A DNA stretch of 14,701 nucleotides. Source: DASWID01 sp049682815. Lineage in GTDB: Bacteria; Desulfobacterota_D; UBA1144; Nemesobacterales; CSP1-2. Made by a program: the position numbers and the translations under genes. Below are positions 8,801 to 14,701 of this stretch, one piece after another (the first letter of the stretch is position 1; every line of letters begins with the position of its first letter). The stretch is taken from assembly GCA_049682815.1 (NCBI GenBank), contig JBAUII010000125.1, positions 1 to 14,701 of the forward strand, read 5' to 3'. The notes under the pieces are model-generated. The model was not told where the DNA came from. It was given only the letters and a program-made list of their open reading frames with translations, and ran no database searches.

Positions 8801-9168
8801 ATAACCGCCTGATTAAGGTTAATGTAAGGGTTATAGCTTCATCAAAAATCGATGTAGGTGAACTCTTAGAGAAAGGCAAACTCAGCGAAGAGCTCTACAA
8901 TCAAATCAACAGATTTCAGGTCAACATTCCTCCCCTCCGTTATCGCAAAGAGGATATTCGACTGCTTTCAAAACATTTTATTGATAAACATGGAGATAAG
9001 CTGGGGAAAAAAATAGATTCAATGCCCCATGAAGTTGTTGAATATCTCCAAGCTCATGACTGGCCGGGAAACGTCACGGAACTGGATAAATTACTAGAGC
9101 AAGCAATATATCGTTCGAAGGGAACAACCCTGGAATTGCATGATCTGATTGACCTGATTGTGAAATAA
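5809..9168 (+). CDS. GAF-PAS-PAS-GAF-GAF sensor with degenerate sigma-54-activator AAA+ domain
   Basis: A 1119-residue soluble multi-sensor. Domains by eye: GAF (about 70-225), PAS (about 236-350), PAS with its C-terminal PAC (about 362-480), two tandem GAFs in perfect 180-residue register (about 490-655 and 670-835), then an AAA+ domain like those of sigma-54 activators (about 865-1119). Walker A GETGTGKE (899-906) is intact. Other catalytic elements are altered: the GAFTGA loop is GSVTGA (947-952) with one extra residue before it, the Walker B acids are EE (971-972), sensor I Asn is K1013, the two arginine-finger positions are S1026 and Q1032, and the sensor II Arg in WPGNVREL is T1090. The protein ends soon after (LHDLIDLIVK) with no Fis-type HTH. 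No membrane segment or receiver domain is seen. ATG 5809 directly follows an in-frame stop, with GGTGGA (5797-5802) as RBS. The ANL-DAC gene follows 23 bp later. Confidence 0.9.
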   Translation: MKRVKNTQNQRQSEPTPTKRMRGNRSSESYSTSSKNLIEGKRKAKDSKNKLIDIEKRLRKQNEVLVKIAKSRFMEKGDLKNALTEIIEASAKTLGVDRVNVWLYNYDRSKIYCIDHYEMSSNQHSKGVELASADYPSYFEALEKERIIAAHDAHTDPKTKEFSQSYLLPNRISSLLDAPVWKGGKMIGLVCHEHVGPARTWTNEDQTFAASIADFISLAFESRDRKQIEAELEESHSLLIATLESTADGILVVDREGKIIRFNRKFVDMWNIPDTIIESKDDNMALEYVLKQLKEPERFVSKVKELYDQPESESYDLLEFKDRRYFERYSKPQVIGNNIIGRVWSFRDVTNHKRAEQALRESEERYRTLVEHTYDLISEAGIDGRFLYLSANHKEILGYEPEDLEGKNIFENIHPDDSETVKREFQRIMETFSSGHVEFRIKHKNGEWRWIESSGKPLKTANGEVRAVIASRDITEKKIAEEALKESLSLLSRKNRYETIIGSVTRSVHQSIDFQEVLENAVESMSSNIAGAENVGIWLVEGKDAVLKAYRGFPNWFVERLSRIPYPKGVTWKTIAEDKPLYSANIEKDKVIGPAGIELGTKSYLSMPIHFGGKTVGAININSLKESAFDKEELNLLEIISQQIEVAINNAKQAEALLESDRALRESLDQLSKKNRYETIISTVTRSVHQSTNLEDVMDNAVQSISENIDGADSVAIYIVEGEEAVLKAQRGYSDWYIQRVGRIPYPKGYAWKVIMDERYRYCADVDQDTVIGPAGREFGIKSYLSMPILYEGKTIGVININSLQKDAFDEDELKLLEIVRAQITVALSNARQKGALEEALSEVERLKGRLLDESGNIQGGFESSHIFKDVKGKSILLQRSLFKVYQYASSDSAILIQGETGTGKELIAKSVHEISPRSQSPFVRVNCEELPKETIELELFGHEARGSVTGALSIRIGRFEMANNGTIYLEEIGAIPLELQYGLLRIIQDGVFTRSTNNRLIKVNVRVIASSKIDVGELLEKGKLSEELYNQINRFQVNIPPLRYRKEDIRLLSKHFIDKHGDKLGKKIDSMPHEVVEYLQAHDWPGNVTELDKLLEQAIYRSKGTTLELHDLIDLIVK
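7264..8319 (+). repeat. Internal tandem duplication of GAF domains, 540-bp period
   Basis: KNRYETII at residues 494 and 674, PYPKG or PYPKGY at 565 and 745, and SYLSMPI around 604 and 784 are all offset by exactly 180 residues, so the two GAF units align with no net indel over the whole length. Conserved words include VTRSVHQS, IPYPKG, VIGPAG, KSYLSMPI and ININSL. The DNA has diverged clearly, so the duplication is old. Confidence 0.85.
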
Positions 9169-9191
9169 GACAGATAGAGCGAACGTGACCA

Positions 9192-12038
9192 ATGAAGGGA
9201 AGTAGCAATAGTTTTAATCGGTCTTTGCTTGACGCTTTTGATAATTTTGCATCGCGCAAATGCTTCAAGGTTAAGAGGGGCTTCGGTTATCGTGATTACA
9301 ATTATACGCTGATTCAAGGGTTCGTTTCTCGGATCTCCCTTTTTTTACAATCTCTTGGGCTCGCCAAGGGTGAGAGGATTGCCATAGTCGCTGAAAACTC
9401 CCCTGAGTGGATAGCGGTATTTATAGCTGCTATGTTTTCAAATTGTGTCGTGGTACCCGTATCGACAAGTCTCACTGCAGACATGATTCGATCAATCCTA
9501 AGAGACTCAGGCGCCAGGGTTGCCGTAATTCAAGATCAAAGATTTTATAATGAAATTCGCAACCATGACGGAGAATTACCTGATTTGAAAACAATCATTC
9601 TCGTTAACGAATCGGTTGAATCCATGTCCGAGGTTATATCGCTTAGTTCAATTCTAGAACAGTCGATCATTCATAGAGATACGGCCGAAATCCGTAAATT
9701 GGCAGAAGGCGTTGATCCAAATGATTTCGCCTTAATTTTCTACACCGCAAAGGTGACTGATAAGCCAATGGGGGCGGTATTTAGCCATTTCCAGATCTAT
9801 ACATCATTAAAGAACATGTCAAAATGGTTTAATTTTGAAGAGGATGACATGGCCTTTACGGTTCTTAACTGGGGTAACCCCATAAGTCTAACGGCGTCAC
9901 TTCACTACTTTCTATCTGGCGTCAACAATTCTTTGGCCGAGAGTATTGACAGAGTATTTGAGAGTCTCCAGGAAACGAGTCCTACCGTTGTCCTGACTAT
10001 TCCATTTGCACTCGAGAATATATATAACAAGGTCATGAGTGAATTTAGTAAGTTTCACGGTTCCCGTCAAAGCATTTTCCTATGGGCTTTGGCCACTAGC
10101 AAGGAATATCAGTCTGCGGGTCTTACGGCGTCGAATGAATTACGCGAACGTTACAGACGTGCTGACATGACATTTTTTAGTCAGATCAGGGGGATGTTAG
10201 GGGGTAGACTTCGGCGGCTTTATTTAGCAGGTGCTAATTTATCTGAAGAGTTGGTAGACTTTGCACAGGCTTTAGGATTGAAGACCTTCAATGTGTATAA
10301 CGTTACTGAGTCTGGGGGATTTCCAGCTGTTTGTGCATCTGATGCCGACCGTGCGGGAACCTGTGGACAGGTTGCACCCGGGTTCCAAATTCGTATTGCC
10401 GATGACAGTGAGGTTCTGATCAGGGGTGAAACTGTGATGAAACAGTATTGGAAAAAGCCGGACGAAACCTCTCGAACGATCGATCCTGACGGTTGGTTAC
10501 ATACGGGGGACCTGGGAGGCTTCGATTCCGATGGTTTTCTATATTTAACTGGGTATAAACAGTCAGTGATTAAGCTGTCAAAAGGGCTTAAGATAATGCC
10601 AGATACGGTTGAAAAGGAATTAACCTCAAATCCCTTCATTTATCAGGCTGTGGTATTTGGAGAAGGGAAGCCCTATGTCTCGGCCCTGATTGTCCCAAAT
10701 TATGAAGCACTTGCTGGGCACCTACGTGAACATGGAGAAGGAGACGTCGGAACCCTTAACATGTATCACCCTGAAGTCCATTCCCTCTTAGATAATGTGG
10801 TTGCCGAAGTTAATGGCAAATTAGACCCTTGGGAGCGAATAGAGGCTTATACACTTCTAGATCAGCCCTTTTCCGGAGAGAAGGGTGAGCTATCACAGTC
10901 CATGAAGGTCAACCGTAATGTAATTGCAGAACGTTATTCTGCCCATACAGAGGCGATGTATCCGATGACAATTAGATTGGAAGAGAATGCGGTAACTCAG
11001 GTAGAACTAGAGCCTGAGCATCTTCGTGAATTGTTAGAGAAGCAAGACATTCTTGACGCATGGATAAAGGACGCCGGTATTGGTTTCTTATTCGACCTTG
11101 CAAGGGCGAAGCAGATCGACATCACTTCTATGGTTCATATTTGTGATACTGTTTCAGCAATCGCACAAATGCAGAGCGAAGAAAAGCCACTGTCCACCGC
11201 ATTAATAGTCGGGGATCCTTCCAGAGTTTCACATGTCTTACCGGAAAGCGAGATTCAACTTCAAAGGTATGATCATATTCGCCGGATGCGTCAGGTAGTG
11301 ATTACCCTTGCAAAGGTGGTAGACGGAGTGTTATTTGCCTACGGTGTGGATAAACATGGCTACGTGAGGAAGATACATAAGCTAGATAGAGGACTGGATC
11401 ACCCTGCCAGTTTTCTTCTTGGGCCACAGTTCAGTCATCACGCGGCCATCTCTGAAAAATGTGATGCCGTTGTGTTTTTTGTGCCTACAGGTGGTAGACA
11501 GGTGCGAGTATTTGCAAATGGCCAACTCGTAGGTCGATACACAGATGGAAACTGGTATTCGGAGAGTACACCGTATTTGGAGGAATCTGTCGCTAGACTT
11601 GCTGAAGAAAAACAGATCGATTTGAAATTGTTAACACGGATATTACGCTGCGCATTTCAGATGTCGGAGGAGAATTTAGGGGCAATAATAGTCCTGGGAG
11701 ACTCGGAGGTAATTTTAAAACGCTCCGACCCTCCTGGGATTGCTGCCTTTGCAACGCTCCTCAGCACTCCGATAGAAAAGATATCCGATCGTGAACTGAT
11801 CAACTTTGCCAAGCAGGACGGAGCAACAATTATAGATACACATCAGGGTCTATTCAGGGCATGTATGGTTCTACTCAGACCTGAAGCCAATACCAAGGCT
11901 GATGTTGGAATCGATAAAGGTGCTCGCCACAGCAGTGCTGCTAAGATGAGCGCTGAAGCAGATTGCTTAGCGATCACGGTTTCACAGGACGGACCTATAA
12001 CTTTGTATGATAGCGGAAAGAGGATACTTTCTTTATAA
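9192..12038 (+). CDS. ANL (acyl-CoA synthetase-like)-diadenylate cyclase fusion
   Basis: A 948-residue protein in three parts. Residues about 15-580 are an AMP-binding (ANL, FadD-like) domain: VYNVTESGG, GWLHTGDLG (H437-D440), and LSQSMKVNR with the A10-type Lys K572. Its phosphate loop, normally YTSGTTGxPKG, reads YTAKVTDKPMG (184-194), and the usual Arg after TG is Y455 (TGYKQSVIKLSKG). Residues about 600-800 are a linker domain I cannot assign with confidence, resembling sensor regions in front of DAC domains. Residues about 801-946 are a DAC (DisA_N) domain that condenses two ATP to c-di-AMP in known members: MSEENLGAIIVL, the DGA motif (D876-A878), GARHSSA with R912-H913 in place of GTRHR, and VSQDGPITLY near the end. 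The ATG follows an in-frame TGA (9186); no strong SD is seen, so coupling to the sensor gene 23 bp upstream is likely. No membrane segment is visible. Confidence 0.85.
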   Translation: MKGSSNSFNRSLLDAFDNFASRKCFKVKRGFGYRDYNYTLIQGFVSRISLFLQSLGLAKGERIAIVAENSPEWIAVFIAAMFSNCVVVPVSTSLTADMIRSILRDSGARVAVIQDQRFYNEIRNHDGELPDLKTIILVNESVESMSEVISLSSILEQSIIHRDTAEIRKLAEGVDPNDFALIFYTAKVTDKPMGAVFSHFQIYTSLKNMSKWFNFEEDDMAFTVLNWGNPISLTASLHYFLSGVNNSLAESIDRVFESLQETSPTVVLTIPFALENIYNKVMSEFSKFHGSRQSIFLWALATSKEYQSAGLTASNELRERYRRADMTFFSQIRGMLGGRLRRLYLAGANLSEELVDFAQALGLKTFNVYNVTESGGFPAVCASDADRAGTCGQVAPGFQIRIADDSEVLIRGETVMKQYWKKPDETSRTIDPDGWLHTGDLGGFDSDGFLYLTGYKQSVIKLSKGLKIMPDTVEKELTSNPFIYQAVVFGEGKPYVSALIVPNYEALAGHLREHGEGDVGTLNMYHPEVHSLLDNVVAEVNGKLDPWERIEAYTLLDQPFSGEKGELSQSMKVNRNVIAERYSAHTEAMYPMTIRLEENAVTQVELEPEHLRELLEKQDILDAWIKDAGIGFLFDLARAKQIDITSMVHICDTVSAIAQMQSEEKPLSTALIVGDPSRVSHVLPESEIQLQRYDHIRRMRQVVITLAKVVDGVLFAYGVDKHGYVRKIHKLDRGLDHPASFLLGPQFSHHAAISEKCDAVVFFVPTGGRQVRVFANGQLVGRYTDGNWYSESTPYLEESVARLAEEKQIDLKLLTRILRCAFQMSEENLGAIIVLGDSEVILKRSDPPGIAAFATLLSTPIEKISDRELINFAKQDGATIIDTHQGLFRACMVLLRPEANTKADVGIDKGARHSSAAKMSAEADCLAITVSQDGPITLYDSGKRILSL

Positions 12039-12095
12039 ATGCAGTGCTGTTCGGACATTCGGAAGAAGAAACAAAGACTTTTTCACATGAGGGTT

Positions 12096-12152
12096 AAGTG
12101 GTCTACAGTTTGACTCACGAATGACCTGTAGCTTGCTACGGGATTTCCACTT
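12096..12152. repeat. Compound palindromic element with alternative hairpins
   Basis: The outer arms AAGTGG (12096-12101) and CCACTT (12147-12152) are perfect inverted repeats. Inside, CCTGTAGC-TT-GCTACGGG (12125-12142) forms a hairpin with one G-T wobble and a CUUG-type loop, while CTACAG (12103-12108) is a perfect complement of the same CTGTAG (12126-12131). The inner hairpin resembles widespread repeats carrying GCAGCTTGCTGCGGGG. It may be a mobile-repeat remnant or a transcribed structure. Confidence 0.45.
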
Positions 12153-12246
12153 CGAACACTTAGACAAACTCGGCGTTAACTGAGCGGAGCAATTTGTTAC
12201 TTGATGTTGTCTGCGAATGTATAACGAGGTATTCTGCCAATAGTGA

Positions 12247-12284
12247 AGGAGATTGCTTCGTCGTTTTCCTCCTAGCAATGACAT
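12247..12284. repeat. Dispersed repeat of the GGAGATTGCTTCGTCG type
   Basis: The sequence AGGAGATTGCTTCGTCG, then a TCCTCC stretch and AGCAATGACAT, matches a repeat I recall from many bacterial genomes (GGAGATTGCTTCGTCGC...CTCCTCGCAATGACA). ATTGCT (12252-12257) and AGCAAT (12274-12279) are inverted copies. Minus-strand translation gives MSLLGGKRRSNLL, a typical false protein from this repeat. The copy is slightly degenerate. Confidence 0.65.
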
Positions 12285-12331
12285 GAAAGACTTCTTGTTT
12301 AGGGACTGAAATCCCGCGGCAGATTTATTTA

Positions 12332-12359
12332 TTGTTTTTTTTAACCAATTATGTATAAA
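12332..12359 (+). promoter_or_regulatory. Candidate promoter for the reductase-ferredoxin fusion
   Basis: TTGTTT (12332-12337), a 16-bp spacer and TATAAA (12354-12359) would start transcription near 12366, about 30 nt before the proposed TTG start. The surroundings are AT-rich, which raises the chance of a fortuitous match. Confidence 0.3.
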
Positions 12360-12396
12360 CATACAGACTAAACTTCAAAAAAGGTGTAAATACCTT

Positions 12397-14701
12397 TTGC
12401 TATCTGTTATCACTAGATATACAAAATGGCTCCATACCCGCTGGCCCGCGGGTGTTGTAGAAAAACTACCCCTTGTTAATGAAGATTATTCAACTGATAT
12501 TTCTGGACTATACATTGTCGGTGATTTAACGGGGATTCCTCTTCTTAAGTTCTCCTCCGATAGCGGGGCCAGGGCGGTCAAGAATATTCTAGCAGATGAG
12601 GATTTTAAACGTCAGAAATCCGAAGAGAAAACGAAGGGAGTAGTGGATTTAGTTATCGTCGGTGCGGGAGTGTCAGGAATGGCGTCGGCCTTAGAGGCAA
12701 GGAAAGCGGGATTGCGCTTTGCAATACTTGAAGCAACTGAGCCGTTCTCAACGATAGTAAATTTCCCGAAGGGCAAACCTATTTATACCTACCCTAGAGA
12801 TATGACCCCAGCCGGTGATCTCCAATTTTCTGCGACTGTAAAGGAACCTCTCGTGGACGAGCTTAAAGAACAGACACTTCGAACTGGTATAGAGCCTCGA
12901 ATTGCAAGGGTTGAAAGAATCATACGAATGGATGATAGTTTTGAGGTAGTTCTACCCGAGGGAGAAAAACTCCTTGCTAGAAGGGTAATTATTGCGATCG
13001 GGCGTTCGGGAAACTTCAGGAAGCTCGGTGTTCCGGGAGAGGATCTGGATAAGGTTTTTAATCGTCTGCATGATCCAAAGGATTTTTGTGGTCAAAATGT
13101 CTTGGTGGTGGGAGGCGGCGATGCTGCCTTAGAGACAGCAATTGCATTAGCGCAGTGCGGTGGTTTCGTAACGTTGTCCTACAGGAAGGATGAATTCTCA
13201 AGGCCCAAACCAGAGAACATAGAACGGCTTAACAAACTGATTTCAAATCCCATGGCTGACGTTGGAGTCGAGACCCCAACGTCAGAGCGCGTGACCACGA
13301 GTACGGGTGGTTTTATCCCTTCAGATCATGCACCAGGAAAAATCAAATTACTGTTGAAGACTCAGCTAAAGAGCGTCACCGAGAAAGAAGTGTCACTGGT
13401 AGAGGCTGATGGAAAGGACGTTTCTATTCCAAATAACGCAGTATTTGTAATGATAGGTCGTGAGGCTCCTCTGGATTTTTTTCGTCGTAGTGGCGTCAAG
13501 ATCAAAGGTGAGATTGGCGCAAAAGGTTGGGTTGGCTTAACCCTCTTTTTGCTTTTTGTCACGTTTGTCTACCATTTGAAATCGGGTGGCTATTTATCAA
13601 GGTTTTTTGAAACACATAATTGGTTTCCCTACAATGTGCCAGATTTTATTTATGGCTTGGGTGCATCTATCGCTGATAAGGCTGCCGATCCTTCTACTCT
13701 ATTAGGTACTTTGACCATTGACCTTAAAGAACCCGGCTTTTATTATAGCCTAGTGTACACGTCACTCATCATTATTTTTGGTATACTCAGAATCAAGCGA
13801 CGAAAAACCCCTTACATCAAAGCGCAGACGTTGTCTCTAACGTTTTTCCAGGTACTTCCTCTATTCTTATTACCATACATAATTTTACCGTACCTGGGCC
13901 ACAATGGATTGTTCGATTCTGGGGTATTGAAATCTGTGGCCGACTCTCTCTTTCCCGAAGTCAACTATGAGCACGGGCGAGAATATTGGAGGGCATTCGG
14001 TTTTATCCTTGCCTGGCCACTTTTCATTTGGAATGTCTTTAGCTATCAGCCTATGTGGGGTTGGTTGATCATTAGTCTGATCCAGACCTTTGTGATGATC
14101 CCCCTATTGATTTATTTTTGGGGTAAGGGTGCGTATTGTGGTTGGATCTGTTCCTGTGGAGCTATGGCAGAGACCTTGGGTGACACACAAAGGCAGAAGA
14201 TGCCACACGGTGCATTTTGGAATAGGTTGAACATGGTTGGACAGGTAATATTGGCAGTAGCGTTTCTCATCTTAATATTTCGAATTGTCAGCTGGATAAC
14301 GCCCGATACCTCACTAGGAAATCTCTTTAATCATATCTATGAGGGGCTTCTTTATCGTTGGAGTGTTTTCGGGATCCAAATCAATTATAAGTGGTTTGTT
14401 GATCTATTCCTTGCTGGAATGATAGGGTATGGGCTGTATTTCTGGTTTAGCGGACGCGTATGGTGCAGGTTTGCCTGTCCACTGGCGGCTTTGATGCACA
14501 TCTACGCTAGATTTAGCCGGTTTCGCATTTTTGCTGATAAAAAGAAATGTATCTCGTGTAATGTCTGCACATCAGTTTGCCATCAGGGAATAGATGTAAT
14601 GAACTTTGCAAACAAAGGTATTCCAATGGAAGATCCGGAGTGCGTTAGGTGCAGTGCCTGTGTGCAATCTTGCCCGACAGGTGTTCTGCAATTTGGCCAG
14701 G
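12397..14701 (+). CDS. FAD/NAD(P) reductase fused to NapH/NosR-like membrane 4Fe-4S protein, 3' partial
   Basis: The frame is open from 12310 and runs off the window (at least 768 codons). The proposed start is TTG 12397 with AAGGTG (12381-12386) upstream; it keeps the family-like stretch KWLHTRWPAGVVEKLP. GTG 12643 is a poorer alternative. The N-terminal half is thioredoxin-reductase-like: FAD motif VGAGVSG (88-94) and NAD(P) motif GGGDAA (239-244), but no CxxC disulphide between them. About seven membrane segments follow from residue 378. Iron-sulphur ligands are CGWICSCG (C581, C585, C587), C690 and C694 of WCRFACPL, and two ferredoxin clusters, C718/721/724/728 and C749/752/755/759. The design suggests electrons moving from NAD(P)H through FAD to membrane-associated Fe-S clusters; the acceptor is unknown. 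GLYIVGDLTGIP (about residues 42-53) before the FAD domain looks like the C-terminal FAD-contact motif of such reductases. Confidence 0.88.
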   Translation, partial: MLSVITRYTKWLHTRWPAGVVEKLPLVNEDYSTDISGLYIVGDLTGIPLLKFSSDSGARAVKNILADEDFKRQKSEEKTKGVVDLVIVGAGVSGMASALEARKAGLRFAILEATEPFSTIVNFPKGKPIYTYPRDMTPAGDLQFSATVKEPLVDELKEQTLRTGIEPRIARVERIIRMDDSFEVVLPEGEKLLARRVIIAIGRSGNFRKLGVPGEDLDKVFNRLHDPKDFCGQNVLVVGGGDAALETAIALAQCGGFVTLSYRKDEFSRPKPENIERLNKLISNPMADVGVETPTSERVTTSTGGFIPSDHAPGKIKLLLKTQLKSVTEKEVSLVEADGKDVSIPNNAVFVMIGREAPLDFFRRSGVKIKGEIGAKGWVGLTLFLLFVTFVYHLKSGGYLSRFFETHNWFPYNVPDFIYGLGASIADKAADPSTLLGTLTIDLKEPGFYYSLVYTSLIIIFGILRIKRRKTPYIKAQTLSLTFFQVLPLFLLPYIILPYLGHNGLFDSGVLKSVADSLFPEVNYEHGREYWRAFGFILAWPLFIWNVFSYQPMWGWLIISLIQTFVMIPLLIYFWGKGAYCGWICSCGAMAETLGDTQRQKMPHGAFWNRLNMVGQVILAVAFLILIFRIVSWITPDTSLGNLFNHIYEGLLYRWSVFGIQINYKWFVDLFLAGMIGYGLYFWFSGRVWCRFACPLAALMHIYARFSRFRIFADKKKCISCNVCTSVCHQGIDVMNFANKGIPMEDPECVRCSACVQSCPTGVLQFGQ

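Larger units (their letters stand above)
12039..12396. other. Intergenic region of 358 bp with dispersed repeats
   Basis: No gene on either strand. It contains a compound palindromic element (12096-12152), an AGACAA/TTGTCT inverted pair (12162-12167 and 12207-12212), a dispersed repeat (12247-12284), a T8 run near 12333-12342 not backed by a strong stem, and a candidate promoter (12332-12359). The only longer frame, 109 codons on the minus strand, translates repeat DNA. Confidence 0.6.

Noticed and set aside
5809..9168. Annotation as a sigma-54-dependent transcriptional activator
   Set aside because: The GAFTGA loop, arginine fingers, sensor residues and DNA-binding HTH are altered or missing.
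12033..12362. 109-codon minus-strand frame
   Set aside because: Its middle translates the dispersed repeat at 12247-12284 (MSLLGGKRRSNLL), a well-known kind of spurious protein, and the rest shows no family features.
1..14701. CRISPR array, tRNA, rRNA, insertion sequence or transposase
   Set aside because: No regularly spaced repeats, tRNA-like cloverleaf or transposase motif was found on reading both strands.

Overview
The window holds seven convincing genes, all on the + strand, at moderate GC with strong AGGAGG/GGAGGTGAT-type ribosome binding sites. Gene content (AddA/RecB-type recombination nuclease, GAF/PAS sensor with a sigma-54-activator-like module, diadenylate cyclase domain, NapH/NosR-like membrane ferredoxin) and interspersed palindromic repeats of a type common in Deltaproteobacteria-like genomes suggest a Gram-negative bacterium in or near Desulfobacterota. 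That placement is inference from gene content and memory of repeat families; no rRNA or tRNA is visible.

Layout: (1) 1-2736, the 3' part of an AddA/RecB-like helicase-nuclease whose Walker A lies upstream of the window. (2) 2737-3213, a noncoding stretch with a degenerate palindromic repeat and then a good sigma-70-like promoter with three palindromes. (3) 3214-5511, three co-oriented genes: an NADPH-dependent FMN reductase, a 64-residue zinc-ribbon-like protein and a GH15 glucoamylase-like protein. (4) 5512-5808, a gap with a hairpin over a Shine-Dalgarno sequence and a 10-codon ORF overlapping the next start. (5) 5809-12038, a tight two-gene unit: a 1119-residue GAF-PAS-PAS-GAF-GAF sensor ending in a degenerate sigma-54-activator AAA+ domain without a DNA-binding tail, then, 23 bp later, a 948-residue protein joining an acyl-CoA-synthetase-like (ANL) domain to a C-terminal diadenylate cyclase (DAC/DisA_N) domain. 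(6) 12039-12396, noncoding with two dispersed palindromic repeats. (7) 12397 to the window end, a partial protein joining an FAD/NAD(P) thioredoxin-reductase-like domain to a polytopic NapH/NosR-like 4Fe-4S domain.

The most interesting part is the 5809-12038 pair. The AAA+ module keeps Walker A but has changed the GAFTGA loop, the first Walker B acid, the sensor I Asn, both arginine-finger positions and the sensor II Arg, so it looks like a nucleotide-binding scaffold and not a sigma-54 activator. The ANL domain next door has also lost its phosphate-loop consensus and the hinge/A8 Arg while keeping other core motifs, and carries a cyclase whose DGA motif is intact and whose RHR motif reads RHS. 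The hypothesis is a signalling pair in which redox, ligand or acyl/nucleotide status sensed by degenerate enzyme domains controls synthesis of c-di-AMP or a related cyclic dinucleotide. The FMN reductase and the electron-transfer fusion nearby would fit a redox theme, but that link is only contextual.
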